This document shows, one piece after another, positions 52,670-60,628 of a stretch of DNA of 64,000 nucleotides. Each line of letters opens with the position of its first letter. Position 1 is the first letter of the stretch. Both the position numbers and the translations under genes were made by a program. The stretch comes from a bacterium (GTDB lineage Bacteria; Elusimicrobiota; Elusimicrobia; Elusimicrobiales; UBA9959). The DNA lies in assembly GCA_021786295.1 (NCBI GenBank), contig JAJYNO010000017.1, forward strand, positions 1 to 64,000. The letters run 5' to 3'. Below the pieces are notes generated by a model. The model searched no databases and was not told the origin of the DNA. It worked only from the letters and a program-made list of their open reading frames with translations.

Positions 52670-53038
52670 ATGCCCCTCCACAACAAGATCCTGATAGCCG
52701 ACGACGACTCCGAGATGCTCGAGACGCTCAGCTCCATGCTGGAGGCGGAGGGCTACGCTGTGGTCAAGGCGGAGAACGGCGAAGAGGCGGTGGAACTCTC
52801 CCGCAAGGAGCTGCCGGCGCTGGTGATGCTGGACATCCACATGCCCAAGATGAACGGGCTCGCGGCCTGCAAGGAGATAAAGTCAGCGGCCGTCACGAAG
52901 GCCATCCCGGTGGTGATGCTGACGGTGGAGGGGAGCATAAACGAGATCCAGCAGGCCATCTCCTACGGGGCCAAGACCTATATAACGAAGCCCTCCAGCC
53001 GCGAGGAGATCCTGAAGGTGGTAAAAAGCATAATCTGA
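52670..53038 (+). CDS. Single-domain response regulator (CheY-like)
   Basis: The 122-residue protein is a receiver domain only: ILIADDDSEM acidic pair, phosphoacceptor Asp in VMLDIHMPKMNG (about residue 54), conserved Thr in VVMLTVEGS, and Lys in YITKPSSREE. With no output domain it must act through protein contacts or phosphorelay. The orphan PAS histidine kinase at 48852-49946 is the nearest possible partner. It lies just after the tRNA and may share its transcript. A long hairpin terminator follows. Confidence 0.93.
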   Translation: MPLHNKILIADDDSEMLETLSSMLEAEGYAVVKAENGEEAVELSRKELPALVMLDIHMPKMNGLAACKEIKSAAVTKAIPVVMLTVEGSINEIQQAISYGAKTYITKPSSREEILKVVKSII

Positions 53039-53052
53039 GCCCGGGAAACCGG

Positions 53053-53099
53053 CCGGCAGGAAAAAGGGCCCGCGGGGGTCCTTTTCTTTTTCCCGCCGG
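53053..53099. terminator. Bidirectional terminator between convergent genes
   Basis: AAAAGGGCCC (53062-53071) pairs, with one G-T pair, to GGGTCCTTTT near 53076-53085. An imperfect outer extension (CCGGC near 53053 with GCCGG near 53095) makes a long hairpin. Both strands have a T-run after the central stem. It lies between the stops of the receiver gene (53038) and the methyltransferase gene (53112). Confidence 0.75.
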
Positions 53100-53111
53100 A
53101 AGCCGGAGCGC

Positions 53112-54296
53112 TTAGACTATCTTCAGCAGCGCGAAGTGCAGATATTCGGTCTCGGGCATGGCCAGCAGCACGGGGTGGTCCTTGGCCTGGCCGCGCAGCT
53201 CCGTCACGACGGCGGCGCGGCCGGCCCTTGCCGCTGCCCCGGCGAGGGTCTCCAGGAACGCGCCGCGGGAGATGTGGTGCGAGCACGTCGAGACCGCCAG
53301 GAGGCCGTCCTTCGGGAGGGCCTTCACGGCCTGGGCGGCCATGCGGGAGAACATCTTCAGCGCCTGCGGCAGATGTTTCTTGTTCCGCACGATGTTGGGC
53401 GGGTCCAGCAGTATGAAATCCGGAGTTTCCGGCAGCTGTCCGGACTCGAGGGCCTCCAGAAGGCGCTCGGCTTTTTCCTTCCTGAAGATTATCCTGTCCG
53501 CCGCGCCGTTGAGCCTGGCGTTCTCTGCGGCGCATTCGAGGGCTTTTTCAGAGGAGTCAACGGCCCAGACGGCGGCGGCGCCGGCCCTGGCCGCGGTTAT
53601 GGCGAAGCCGCCCAGGTAGGTGTGCAGGTCCAGGACCTTCCTGCCGGAGAAGAAGGGCGCTATGGCCGCCCTGTTCTCGCGCTGGTCGAAGTACCAGCCG
53701 GTCTTCTGCGCCCCGGCCATCGGCACGAGGTACTTGAGCCCGTTCTCCTCTATCTCCGCTTTCTCCGGCATGGCGCCGAAAGCGGTCTCCTCGTAGGCGG
53801 GCAAGCCCTCCAGTTCCCGGAAATGATGGGTGTTCTTGTAGAGCAGGCCCCGGGGGCGCAGCAGGTCCGTCAGGGCCTGCGTTATCTCGCCCTTGAGCAG
53901 CTCCATGCCGGCCGAAAGGATCTCTGCCACAAGATAGTCGCCGTACCTGTCCACGACCAGCCCCGGCAGACCGTCCGATTCCCCGAAGCAGAGCCGGCAG
54001 GCCCTGTCCACTCCGAGCTCCTCGCGGTATCTGAGAGCGGCGGCGAGGCGCTCCTTCACGAAGCCCTCCGGCACGTCCAGCGCGCCCTGCACCAGCAGGC
54101 GCATGGAGATGAGGCTCTTCGGATTGAAGAACCCAGCCCCGGCCGGCCTGCCGTCGGGGTGGAGCAGGCCGCATATGGCGCCGGGCGGAACGGAGGTGTC
54201 CACCGTCTCCAGCTCGTTGGAGAAGACCCACAGGCGCCCTGGCCCCCTGCGGCGCGCGGCGGCCGGCTTCAGCTTGAACGTCTTAGCTATGTTCAT
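53112..54296 (-). CDS. RlmI-like class I SAM-dependent rRNA methyltransferase
   Basis: The 394-residue protein has an N-terminal PUA-like domain (about 20-90), a central RlmI-type domain (FGESDGLPGLVVDRYGDYLV) and a Rossmann methyltransferase domain. SAM motif I is VLDLHTYLGGFAI; an acidic VDSSEKALECA and the catalytic FILLDPPN follow, then STCSHHIS. The family methylates C5 of cytosine in 23S rRNA. It overlaps the SAM hydrolase gene by 14 bases and is the last gene of the long minus-strand array. The exact nucleotide target is not deducible. Confidence 0.88.
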   Translation of the reverse strand: MNIAKTFKLKPAAARRRGPGRLWVFSNELETVDTSVPPGAICGLLHPDGRPAGAGFFNPKSLISMRLLVQGALDVPEGFVKERLAAALRYREELGVDRACRLCFGESDGLPGLVVDRYGDYLVAEILSAGMELLKGEITQALTDLLRPRGLLYKNTHHFRELEGLPAYEETAFGAMPEKAEIEENGLKYLVPMAGAQKTGWYFDQRENRAAIAPFFSGRKVLDLHTYLGGFAITAARAGAAAVWAVDSSEKALECAAENARLNGAADRIIFRKEKAERLLEALESGQLPETPDFILLDPPNIVRNKKHLPQALKMFSRMAAQAVKALPKDGLLAVSTCSHHISRGAFLETLAGAAARAGRAAVVTELRGQAKDHPVLLAMPETEYLHFALLKIV

Positions 54297-55074
54297 CGAA
54301 AGAGGTTATCGCCTCCACCTCCGCGCCTATCTTCACGTCGAAGGTCCTGGCGAAACTGCCGTTGCGCACCGCGAACTCCAGGAAGCCGAAGGAGCCTATC
54401 AGCGCCAGCGGCTCCCCTTCGGGCACCGAGGCGTAGGTCAGCCTGAGCCCCTTCATCATGTGGTCGGCCACGTTGAAGACGGACCTGGCTCCGACGTAGT
54501 CGCGGGAAATGTTGGTTATCGCGTTGCCGAAGTGGTCTATGGCGATGATCTGGCCCGTAGTGCGGTTGCCGGCCTTGACCGGCAGCGGGAACGGGAATCT
54601 GCGGTAGTCCGGGAACAAAGGGCCGATCTTGTTCTCCGGCAGGCCCTTGGCGATCGCGGCGGCCACGGGGGCCATTATGTCTCTGCCGTGGAAGGTGGAG
54701 CTGATCGTCTTCATGAAAAGGGCCGAGTTGTTGATGAAGCGGGCCTCGCGGACCTTCTCCCGCTGTTCCACCCAGCTTATCAGGCCGTTGTCGGGCGAGA
54801 TGAACTGGTGGCTGTCCGTCCTGGCCCAGATTATCCCGCGTCCTGTTCCCACGGTGGGGTCCACCACGCAGAGGAAAAGCGTGCCCTTCGGCATGTACGG
54901 CGTGGCCGCCATCAGGTAGAACGCGGCGGCCTGTATGTCCTGGGGGGGTATCTGGTGCGTTATGTCTATTATCGTGAGCCCCGGGGCCTTGGAAAGAAGG
55001 ACCCCTTTCATGGCTCCGACGAAAGGATCGTGCGTGCCGAAGTCGGAAAGAAGCGCGATGTATTTGGTTCTCAT
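54283..55074 (-). CDS. SAM hydrolase / DUF62 family protein
   Basis: The 263-residue protein matches the SAM hydroxide adenosyltransferase family. It has LLSDFGTHDPFVGAMKGVL at the N-terminus, DITHQIPPQDI, CVVDPTVGTGR and ISPDNGL, then a C-terminal barrel with IDHFGNAITNI. The family splits S-adenosylmethionine to adenosine and methionine; halogenases are rare relatives with changed loops. The ATG at 55074 is chosen, since the upstream frame overlaps pyrE. The 14-base overlap with the rRNA methyltransferase gene is notable, since one enzyme destroys the other's cosubstrate. Confidence 0.9.
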   Translation of the reverse strand: MRTKYIALLSDFGTHDPFVGAMKGVLLSKAPGLTIIDITHQIPPQDIQAAAFYLMAATPYMPKGTLFLCVVDPTVGTGRGIIWARTDSHQFISPDNGLISWVEQREKVREARFINNSALFMKTISSTFHGRDIMAPVAAAIAKGLPENKIGPLFPDYRRFPFPLPVKAGNRTTGQIIAIDHFGNAITNISRDYVGARSVFNVADHMMKGLRLTYASVPEGEPLALIGSFGFLEFAVRNGSFARTFDVKIGAEVEAITSFDEHS

Positions 55075-55151
55075 GTCGGACGGCCTCCGGCCGCGAAGAC
55101 CAGGCTTGCCGCCAGGTATCGAACGGCTCCGGGCGGAGGGGGGCGCCGGGT

Positions 55152-55748
55152 TTATTCCTGGCCGTGCACGTGGTGCACGGTCGAGCCTGGTATCGTGAGC
55201 GGCAGCTTCTGCCTGCAGAGCGGGCAGTTGTCGGGCGGGAAGAGCTGCAGCGGGTAGGAGACCAGTCCGCGCACCGGCACGTTGAGCGGCAGGTCGCCGG
55301 TGGAGCGGTCCACGATGGCGGCCACGCCGATCACTTTCGCGCCGTAGCCGCGGGCCAGATTGATGGCCTCTCCGCACAGGCGGCCGGAGTTCAGGACGTC
55401 GTCCACGACCAGCACGCGCTCGCCCTCTGAGATCTTGAAGTCCCGCTTCAGGACCATAACTCCGTTGATCTTCTCGGTGAAGATGGAGCGGGCCTTCTTG
55501 ACGCGGGCCACTTCCTGGCCTATCGCCATCGCGCCTACGGAGGGGGACAGCACGACGTTCACCTCCTGCGGGAACTTGGCGGCCATCTCCTTGGCCACCT
55601 TCTGGGCGAGATGCGGGTACTGCAGCACCAGCGAGGGCTGGATATAGGTCTGCGTGTGGAAACCGGACGGTATCTGGAAGTGACCGTTAAGGATGGCCCC
55701 GTGCTCCTGCAGCAGACCCACCACGTCGAATTTGCCGAGCTTGGACAT
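55152..55748 (-). CDS. pyrE: Orotate phosphoribosyltransferase
   Basis: The 198-residue enzyme has the PRPP-binding motif RVLVVDDVLNSG, a hood segment IPSGFHTQTYIQP for orotate, and the flexible-loop region EKINGVMVLKRDF. It makes OMP from orotate and PRPP in pyrimidine synthesis. A C-terminal tail with CPLC and two His residues (HHVHGQE) could bind a metal, which is unusual. Its start overlaps the AsmA-like stop by one base. No other pyrimidine biosynthesis gene is in the window. Confidence 0.9.
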   Translation of the reverse strand: MSKLGKFDVVGLLQEHGAILNGHFQIPSGFHTQTYIQPSLVLQYPHLAQKVAKEMAAKFPQEVNVVLSPSVGAMAIGQEVARVKKARSIFTEKINGVMVLKRDFKISEGERVLVVDDVLNSGRLCGEAINLARGYGAKVIGVAAIVDRSTGDLPLNVPVRGLVSYPLQLFPPDNCPLCRQKLPLTIPGSTVHHVHGQE

Positions 55749-57931
55749 TATTTTTTCCCTCCTGCGAAGCTGTTTATCCTGGCGAAATCTATGCCGACGC
55801 CTTTTCTGGCCGCCGCCGATATCATGTCCCCGCTTTCTTTGGCGCTGAGCATTTTGAACTCGGGGGACTTCATCTTTCCTTCCAGCGTGAAGGCCAGCGC
55901 CGGTTTCCCGCTCTTGTCCGTGAGCGCCTCCGGGAGGCTCCCCATGGTATCGTACTTACCCGATATTGTATAAATTTTTACCTTCATGGTCTCGCTGTTG
56001 AAATCCAACTGGCCGGTGACGTAGGCCGAGAACTGCTTGCCGGTTATGAACGAGTTCCTGATGTAGACCTTCCCGTTGTCCAGCGTGTAGTCCCCTCCTA
56101 TCGAGCTGAAGGCCACGTCGTTCACCTGGGAGGCGAACTGCAGCGCTCCGAAGCGGTTCATCTTGTGGATGAAGGTCAGCGGCAGGGAAAAGATGTAGTA
56201 AACGTGGTCCTTCTCCGAGGTCTCCTGCACGTTATAGAAGACGCCTGGGCCGGATTTTATGGAAATGTCTCCTTTTATCTTGGAGATATCGCCCGCGATG
56301 TTCTTCAGCGAGGCCGAGAGGTAGAAATCGTCGGCGTGCAGGTACTGGTGCCGGAAACGGGCTGCCTTGTAGAGCAGCTTCACCGAGGAGTAGCCCATCG
56401 GGATGGAGTTCTTGAGCTTCTTGAGCCAGGCGAGCTGGGACTTGAACTCCGGTACGCCCGTGCGCGGCCCGTGAAGTTTCTTTATGTCCAGCACCAGGTC
56501 CTTGAGGCTGTCGTAGGAGATATCGGAGGAATAGCCCAGATAGTCGACGCTCCGTTCCGGAGTGAAGGGCCGGCGCACCAGGACCCTGCCCTTGGCCGCC
56601 TGACCGTCGAATTTCCCGGTATAGTCGAACTGGAAGCCGTTCTTGAGGAGCTCGGCCTTCAGTCTCAGGCCGGAGAAGATGTTCCGCCCCAGGGCCAGCC
56701 TTCCTTTGGAGGCCGTAACCCGGCTGTCCGAAACCGGCTTCGTCACCAGGGCCGCCGCGTCCAGGCCGGAGACGGAAAGGGCGCGGTAGGAAAAACCGGC
56801 CCCGGCCACGTTGATGAAGGCCCTCGAGAAGACGGGCTTGCCGTCCTTCGAGGATATCCGGATCCTCGCCTGGGCCTTGCCGGAGGGTTTCTGCAGCGGG
56901 ATGACGGCGCCGTAGCGGCGCAGCTGGTCCATCGTGAGCGGCGGCACGGAAACGGTGAAACCGTAGGCCGGCACCAGGCCGGAGAGGTCTATCCGCCCGT
57001 CTATCTTCAGCCCCAGCGGGGTGCAGTAAAGGCTCGTCTCCACCGTTCTGGAAGAGGAGACCACGGCGTCTATCTTCCAGTGGGAGCGCGGAGCCTCGAA
57101 TTTGAACGGAGCGCTGAATAGGTAGTCCACGTCGTCCCCTGTGAAGGACGGGGTTTCCGCCTCGAGGGAGATCTCGGGCTGCCGGAGGCCCTTTATATCC
57201 CCGGTGAAATCTATAGTCTTGTCCTTCAGCGTCAGGTCTGCCCGAAGGTCCTTGATCCCGGAGTCCTTCCAGTTGAAGCCTGCCAGGTTCAGTTTGCCTT
57301 CGGCGTAAAGCCTGCCTTCGAGCGGGGCCCTGAAGGAATCGCTTTTCAGGAACACCGAGAGGTCGAACGGCGTGTCGGCGTCCGGCTTGAAGCCGCGCAG
57401 CGTGGCGTTCAGGTTCTCGAAGCGGTAGCCGGTCCCCGTGCGCAGGTAGGTCACCGAAAGCTTGCCGTCCTTTATCTCGGCGGAATCTATCCTGCTCAGC
57501 AGGGAGCGGCCGGAAGGCTTGTGGTAGGCGGCCAGGATGTCGGCGATGTTCCAGGTCCCGTCGGCCCTCTTGAACAGCGTTATCGACGGGGAGACCAGCA
57601 CGACGCTGTCGATGTCCAGCCTGCGCTGCAGCAGCGGCAGCAGGCGGTAGGTGGCGTAAATGTAGTCGGCCCGCAGGAAATCCACCGCTTCCGGGCTTGG
57701 TTCCACCACGCGCAGGCCCTTTATCTTGATCTCGCCGGTGTACGAGATCCTGGCCCACTCTATCTGCACCGGGCGTTTCAGTATCTGCTGGAACTGGTTC
57801 ACCATTATCGACTGCAGGTTGGCAGGCGTGAACATCACGCGCAGGGTGATCAGGGCGGCCGCGGCCAGCCCAGCCGCGAAGATCAGCGGCAGGAAGATGA
57901 CGCGGAGCATTATCTGCTTAAAAAGCTTCAT
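55748..57931 (-). CDS. AsmA-like envelope protein
   Basis: The 727-residue protein has an N-terminal membrane helix (about 8-32). A long periplasmic region of repeating beta strands follows, opening with an AsmA-type segment (FTPANLQSIMVNQFQQIL, VQIEWARISYTGEIKIKGLRV) and closing with the AsmA C-terminal pattern near 640-700. AsmA-family proteins of the inner membrane are implicated in lipid transport or outer-membrane assembly. Overlapping starts and stops with pyrE and the membrane-protease-like gene show that it lies in a single transcript with them. Confidence 0.8.
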   Translation of the reverse strand: MKLFKQIMLRVIFLPLIFAAGLAAAALITLRVMFTPANLQSIMVNQFQQILKRPVQIEWARISYTGEIKIKGLRVVEPSPEAVDFLRADYIYATYRLLPLLQRRLDIDSVVLVSPSITLFKRADGTWNIADILAAYHKPSGRSLLSRIDSAEIKDGKLSVTYLRTGTGYRFENLNATLRGFKPDADTPFDLSVFLKSDSFRAPLEGRLYAEGKLNLAGFNWKDSGIKDLRADLTLKDKTIDFTGDIKGLRQPEISLEAETPSFTGDDVDYLFSAPFKFEAPRSHWKIDAVVSSSRTVETSLYCTPLGLKIDGRIDLSGLVPAYGFTVSVPPLTMDQLRRYGAVIPLQKPSGKAQARIRISSKDGKPVFSRAFINVAGAGFSYRALSVSGLDAAALVTKPVSDSRVTASKGRLALGRNIFSGLRLKAELLKNGFQFDYTGKFDGQAAKGRVLVRRPFTPERSVDYLGYSSDISYDSLKDLVLDIKKLHGPRTGVPEFKSQLAWLKKLKNSIPMGYSSVKLLYKAARFRHQYLHADDFYLSASLKNIAGDISKIKGDISIKSGPGVFYNVQETSEKDHVYYIFSLPLTFIHKMNRFGALQFASQVNDVAFSSIGGDYTLDNGKVYIRNSFITGKQFSAYVTGQLDFNSETMKVKIYTISGKYDTMGSLPEALTDKSGKPALAFTLEGKMKSPEFKMLSAKESGDMISAAARKGVGIDFARINSFAGGKK

Positions 57932-58623
57932 GTCCTGAAATACATTCTAGCAGTATTGGCGGCGTACCGCGCCGCCGCGTAAAGGGCCAGGTACGTCTCC
58001 TTCTGCGCGCGCATCAGCCCGGAGGCGTACCCTCTTGCGCTCAGCAGTTCCGGGAAGAGCAGTTTGAGGGCCGCGGCCAGGGCCAGACAGTTGAGCAGCA
58101 CCAGCAGCGGTATGGAGAAAACCGGGCCGCCGGCTTTTTTGAGGTCGCTCTGAACCGGGCCGGCCAGGATGTCGGCCGTGTGCAGCAGGTGGAAGGCCAG
58201 CGTGAAGCCGGCCGCGGCCAGGAACCACGGCCTGAACCCGGAGAGGTCCAGGAAGCGGCCCGCGGCCCAGTAGAGCGCGGAGACAGTAAGCGTATAGAAA
58301 GGCACGAAATAGGGGGCAAGGGAGATCAGGAGATTGGAGGAGTCTGTAACGACGTAGCCGCTGTTCTTCCTGACCGAGATGCGCCGGACCTTGACGCCGC
58401 TGGCCAGCGCGGCCAGGGCGTGAGTAAGCTCGTGGGCGGCTACGTAAAGGCGCTTGCCGCGCCCGAGCCAGTGGAAGGCGAGGCCGGCGAACGCGCCGGC
58501 CAGCAGCGGTAAGGTCGCCGAGAACCTGCCCAGCGCGGGGGCAAGGGCGGCCGCGGTGGCCCAGACGGCCGCGAAGGCCGCCGGCGCCAGCGCTATGCCT
58601 ATCAGCGGTCTTGCCAGGCGCAT
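57928..58623 (-). CDS. HELTH-motif membrane protein, M50-like
   Basis: The 231-residue protein has about six membrane helices and the zinc-protease signature HELTHALAA in a membrane-adjacent helix (about residue 63). A later LLHTADILAGP segment might supply a third ligand. The size and topology resemble small M50-like or peptidase-associated membrane proteins; activity is unproven. The ATG at 58623 gives a 2-base gap after the upstream gene and starts directly before the first helix. The stop overlaps the AsmA-like start (ATGA). Confidence 0.7.
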   Translation of the reverse strand: MRLARPLIGIALAPAAFAAVWATAAALAPALGRFSATLPLLAGAFAGLAFHWLGRGKRLYVAAHELTHALAALASGVKVRRISVRKNSGYVVTDSSNLLISLAPYFVPFYTLTVSALYWAAGRFLDLSGFRPWFLAAAGFTLAFHLLHTADILAGPVQSDLKKAGGPVFSIPLLVLLNCLALAAALKLLFPELLSARGYASGLMRAQKETYLALYAAARYAANTARMYFRT

Positions 58624-58625
58624 GG

Positions 58626-59090
58626 TCACCGGAGCATCCAGGCTTCCGGCTTCAGGCCTTTCGCTTTGAGTTCGGTCCGCCAGGCCGCCAGGGCCTCCGG
58701 GAGCTTCTTTGCGGCTTTTCCCGCCCATGGGTTGAGCGGGGAAGAGAAATCCTGCGCGGCGGAGCGGTACCAGAGATAGGCCTGTTTGGCCGAACTCTCG
58801 GAGATGCGGAAATCCCTCTCGGCGGCGGCGAGTTCCAGTTTCCTGTCGGCCTGTTCCGCCGTGAGGGCCCCGGCGGTCTCTTCTTCCTTTATCCGGCCGG
58901 CCTGGTCATTGTAAAGGGCCTGGAAGTGGGCGGCCTTGTCGGCCGGGTGGGCGAGCCAGTATTCCTGCCGTTCGGCCCGCAGCAGGGCGCCCCTGGAGCG
59001 GAGCGCCAGGTCCGCCGCGGCGAGCAAAAAAAAGGCCGGGACCGCTATGACGGTCCAGGCCGCGTACCGCTTGAACCGCCTGCGGGACAC
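58626..59090 (-). CDS. Membrane-anchored protein of unknown function
   Basis: The 154-residue protein has an Arg-rich start, one membrane helix (about 11-28) and then a Glu/Lys/Ala-rich helical region (about 45-120) with coiled-coil character, ending in a Pro/Trp-containing tail. I recognise no family. The GTG start has AGGAGGT 7 bases upstream, embedded in the last codons of the receiver gene, indicating translational coupling. It stands between a receiver protein and the M50-like membrane protein. Confidence 0.7.
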   Translation of the reverse strand: MSRRRFKRYAAWTVIAVPAFFLLAAADLALRSRGALLRAERQEYWLAHPADKAAHFQALYNDQAGRIKEEETAGALTAEQADRKLELAAAERDFRISESSAKQAYLWYRSAAQDFSSPLNPWAGKAAKKLPEALAAWRTELKAKGLKPEAWMLR

Positions 59091-59093
59091 GCT

Positions 59094-59513
59094 TTACCTC
59101 CTGAGGGGCGGCTGGGTCCTGAGCAGTTTGTGGAGCAGGGCGCTGAGGATCTGCGGCTTCACCGGCTTCTCCAGGAAATCCCTTACGTTGGGCTCCTGCT
59201 TTATCATGTCGGAAGTGGACCGGTCTGTGTAGCGCCCGGTTATTATGACTATCGGGATGGAGCCGGTCTCGTCGGACTGCAGCTCCCGCAGTATCTCGAA
59301 GCCGCCGAACTTGGGCAGCATCAGGTCGAGAAGGATGATGTCGGGGCTCGCGGAGCGGGCCTTGGACAGGGCCTCCTCTCCGTCCGCGGCCTTTTCCACC
59401 ATGAAGCCTTCCTTCTTGACGATGAACTCTATGAGGTCCCTTACCGACTCGTCGTCGTCCACTATCAGGACGAGCTTGTCGGCCGGCCTGCCGAACGTGG
59501 AAGTGTTCTCCAT
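59094..59513 (-). CDS. Single-domain response regulator
   Basis: The 139-residue protein has a receiver domain (VLIVDDDESV, phosphoacceptor Asp in IILLDLMLPKFGG, Thr in VVIITGRYT and Lys in FLEKPVKP) and a short basic C-terminal tail ending PPLRR. No output domain is present. The ATG at 59513 is chosen because the upstream frame overlaps the AsnC-like gene. It is the second orphan receiver in the window. Confidence 0.92.
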   Translation of the reverse strand: MENTSTFGRPADKLVLIVDDDESVRDLIEFIVKKEGFMVEKAADGEEALSKARSASPDIILLDLMLPKFGGFEILRELQSDETGSIPIVIITGRYTDRSTSDMIKQEPNVRDFLEKPVKPQILSALLHKLLRTQPPLRR

Positions 59514-59530
59514 CTCCGTAGGTCCCCGGC

Positions 59531-59761
59531 TCAGATATTGGTGGTGACCAGCGTCTCGGTGGTCTGCACGCCGTGTATGCCGCGCACCTCGCGGACTATC
59601 AGGCCGCTGAGTTTGTCGATCGTGTCCGACTCGGCCACCAGGATGGCGTCCCAGCCGCCGAAGGTCATGTAGACGTCCTTCACGCCGCGGATGCTCTTTA
59701 TCTGCTGCACGGCCTTCTGTTCGAGGCCGGCCACCAGTTTGCAAAGCACGAAAGCTATCAT
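59531..59761 (-). CDS. Lrp/AsnC ligand-binding (RAM) domain protein without HTH
   Basis: The 76-residue protein is just the alpha-beta ligand-sensing domain of Lrp/AsnC regulators (AFVLCKLVAGLEQKAV, GVKDVYMTFGGWDAILVAES, IHGVQTTETLVTT). The DNA-binding helix-turn-helix is absent. Such stand-alone domains bind amino acids and oligomerise. It lies 8 bases after lplA at the end of the glycine-cleavage genes, so glycine or a related amino acid is a reasonable but unproven ligand. Confidence 0.88.
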   Translation of the reverse strand: MIAFVLCKLVAGLEQKAVQQIKSIRGVKDVYMTFGGWDAILVAESDTIDKLSGLIVREVRGIHGVQTTETLVTTNI

Positions 59762-59769
59762 GAACCCTC

Positions 59770-60471
59770 CTATATCCGCTCGTTCCAGGCGGTGGTGCTG
59801 TACTTTTCCCTTGTCAGTTCCGCGGTCCTGCCTGCCGTCCTTTCCGGCATGGCCGCTGTCTCCCAGTGCAGCCCGAATTCGCCGCCGAGCGCCTTTATTA
59901 TAGCGTTCCTGTGCAGCGGCGCGTTCCCGCGCGCGTCCGGGGCCTGGAAGGAGGCCTGATAAAGCATATAATCGCCCAGCTTCCTGAGCGCTCCTCCCAG
60001 GACTTTTTTCCCATTATACAATATATCTTTATCCACCGGTTTCGAGAAGCAGCTCATGACCGGGTCGTTGACGGCGTAGTCCCTGGTCTTCTCGCTCAGC
60101 AGATCGAACGGGATGCCGAGCCGGGCGTATTCCGAATTTATGGCGCTGTGCAGCCGGTCGTAGACCTTGCCTGGCTCGAAGTAGACCCCCGGCTGGTGGA
60201 AGACGAAGGAGAACGTCAGGTCGCTCTCGTGGAAAACTATGCCGCCCCCGGTGGGACGGCGTACGATGTCGGTTATGCGGCTCCCGGCCGCGGCTACCGC
60301 CTCGGCCACGGCCTTGCGCCGCTGCGAGTAGCCGAACGTGATGCCGGGCGCCTTCCAGTTGTAGAAGCGCAGCACATGCCGCGCCGGCAGCGCCTCGCAG
60401 ACCGCTTCGTCGGCCGCCATCTGCCCGTACACGTCCAGTTCCCCCGTCTCTATTATCAGTCCTTTTTCCAT
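59770..60471 (-). CDS. lplA: Lipoate-protein ligase A family protein
   Basis: The 233-residue protein has the LplA/LipB fold signatures RRPTGGGIVFH (71-81), DLTFSFV, and the catalytic Lys in NGKKVLGGALRK (Lys155/156). It attaches a lipoyl or octanoyl group to acceptor lysines. The acceptor encoded nearby is GcvH. It lacks the C-terminal accessory domain of E. coli LplA, so it may be an octanoyl/lipoyl transferase (LipM-like) or need a partner. The ATG at 60471 lies 157 bases after gcvPB, with structured element B in between. Confidence 0.9.
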   Translation of the reverse strand: MEKGLIIETGELDVYGQMAADEAVCEALPARHVLRFYNWKAPGITFGYSQRRKAVAEAVAAAGSRITDIVRRPTGGGIVFHESDLTFSFVFHQPGVYFEPGKVYDRLHSAINSEYARLGIPFDLLSEKTRDYAVNDPVMSCFSKPVDKDILYNGKKVLGGALRKLGDYMLYQASFQAPDARGNAPLHRNAIIKALGGEFGLHWETAAMPERTAGRTAELTREKYSTTAWNERI

Positions 60472-60499
60472 ATAGCTGTCTTTGCCTGCGGAGGGTGAC

Positions 60500-60616
60500 G
60501 CGCGGACAGGGTTAGCGGGACTGTCACGGAGGCCCGAGCTTGCGTAAGCGCGAGGGCCGAGTGACAAGCGGCGGCAACGGTGTTGCCGACCGCGTGTCCC
60601 GCGTTCCTGTCCGTGC
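60500..60616. ncRNA. Structured palindromic element, copy B (gcvPB-lplA gap)
   Basis: An outer stem GCGCGGACAGG (60500-60510) pairs with CCTGTCCGTGC (60606-60616), and then GCGGGAC (60515-60521) pairs with GTCCCGC (60596-60602). Within it TGTCAC/GTGACA (60522-60527 with 60561-60566) encloses GGCCC-GA-GCTT-GCGT-AAGC-GCGA-GGGCC-GA. A second hairpin GGCAAC-GGT-GTTGCC is at 60573-60587. The core matches copy A at 39344-39460, and where stem bases differ the partners differ in step. It is non-coding; strand is not determined. Confidence 0.6.
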
Positions 60617-60628
60617 GGCGCCCGGGGC

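Noticed and set aside
39344-60616. Elements A and B as integron attC sites or IS ends
   Set aside because: No RYYYAAC/GTTRRRY pair is present, no target-site duplication is evident, and the outer arms of the two copies are unrelated in sequence.
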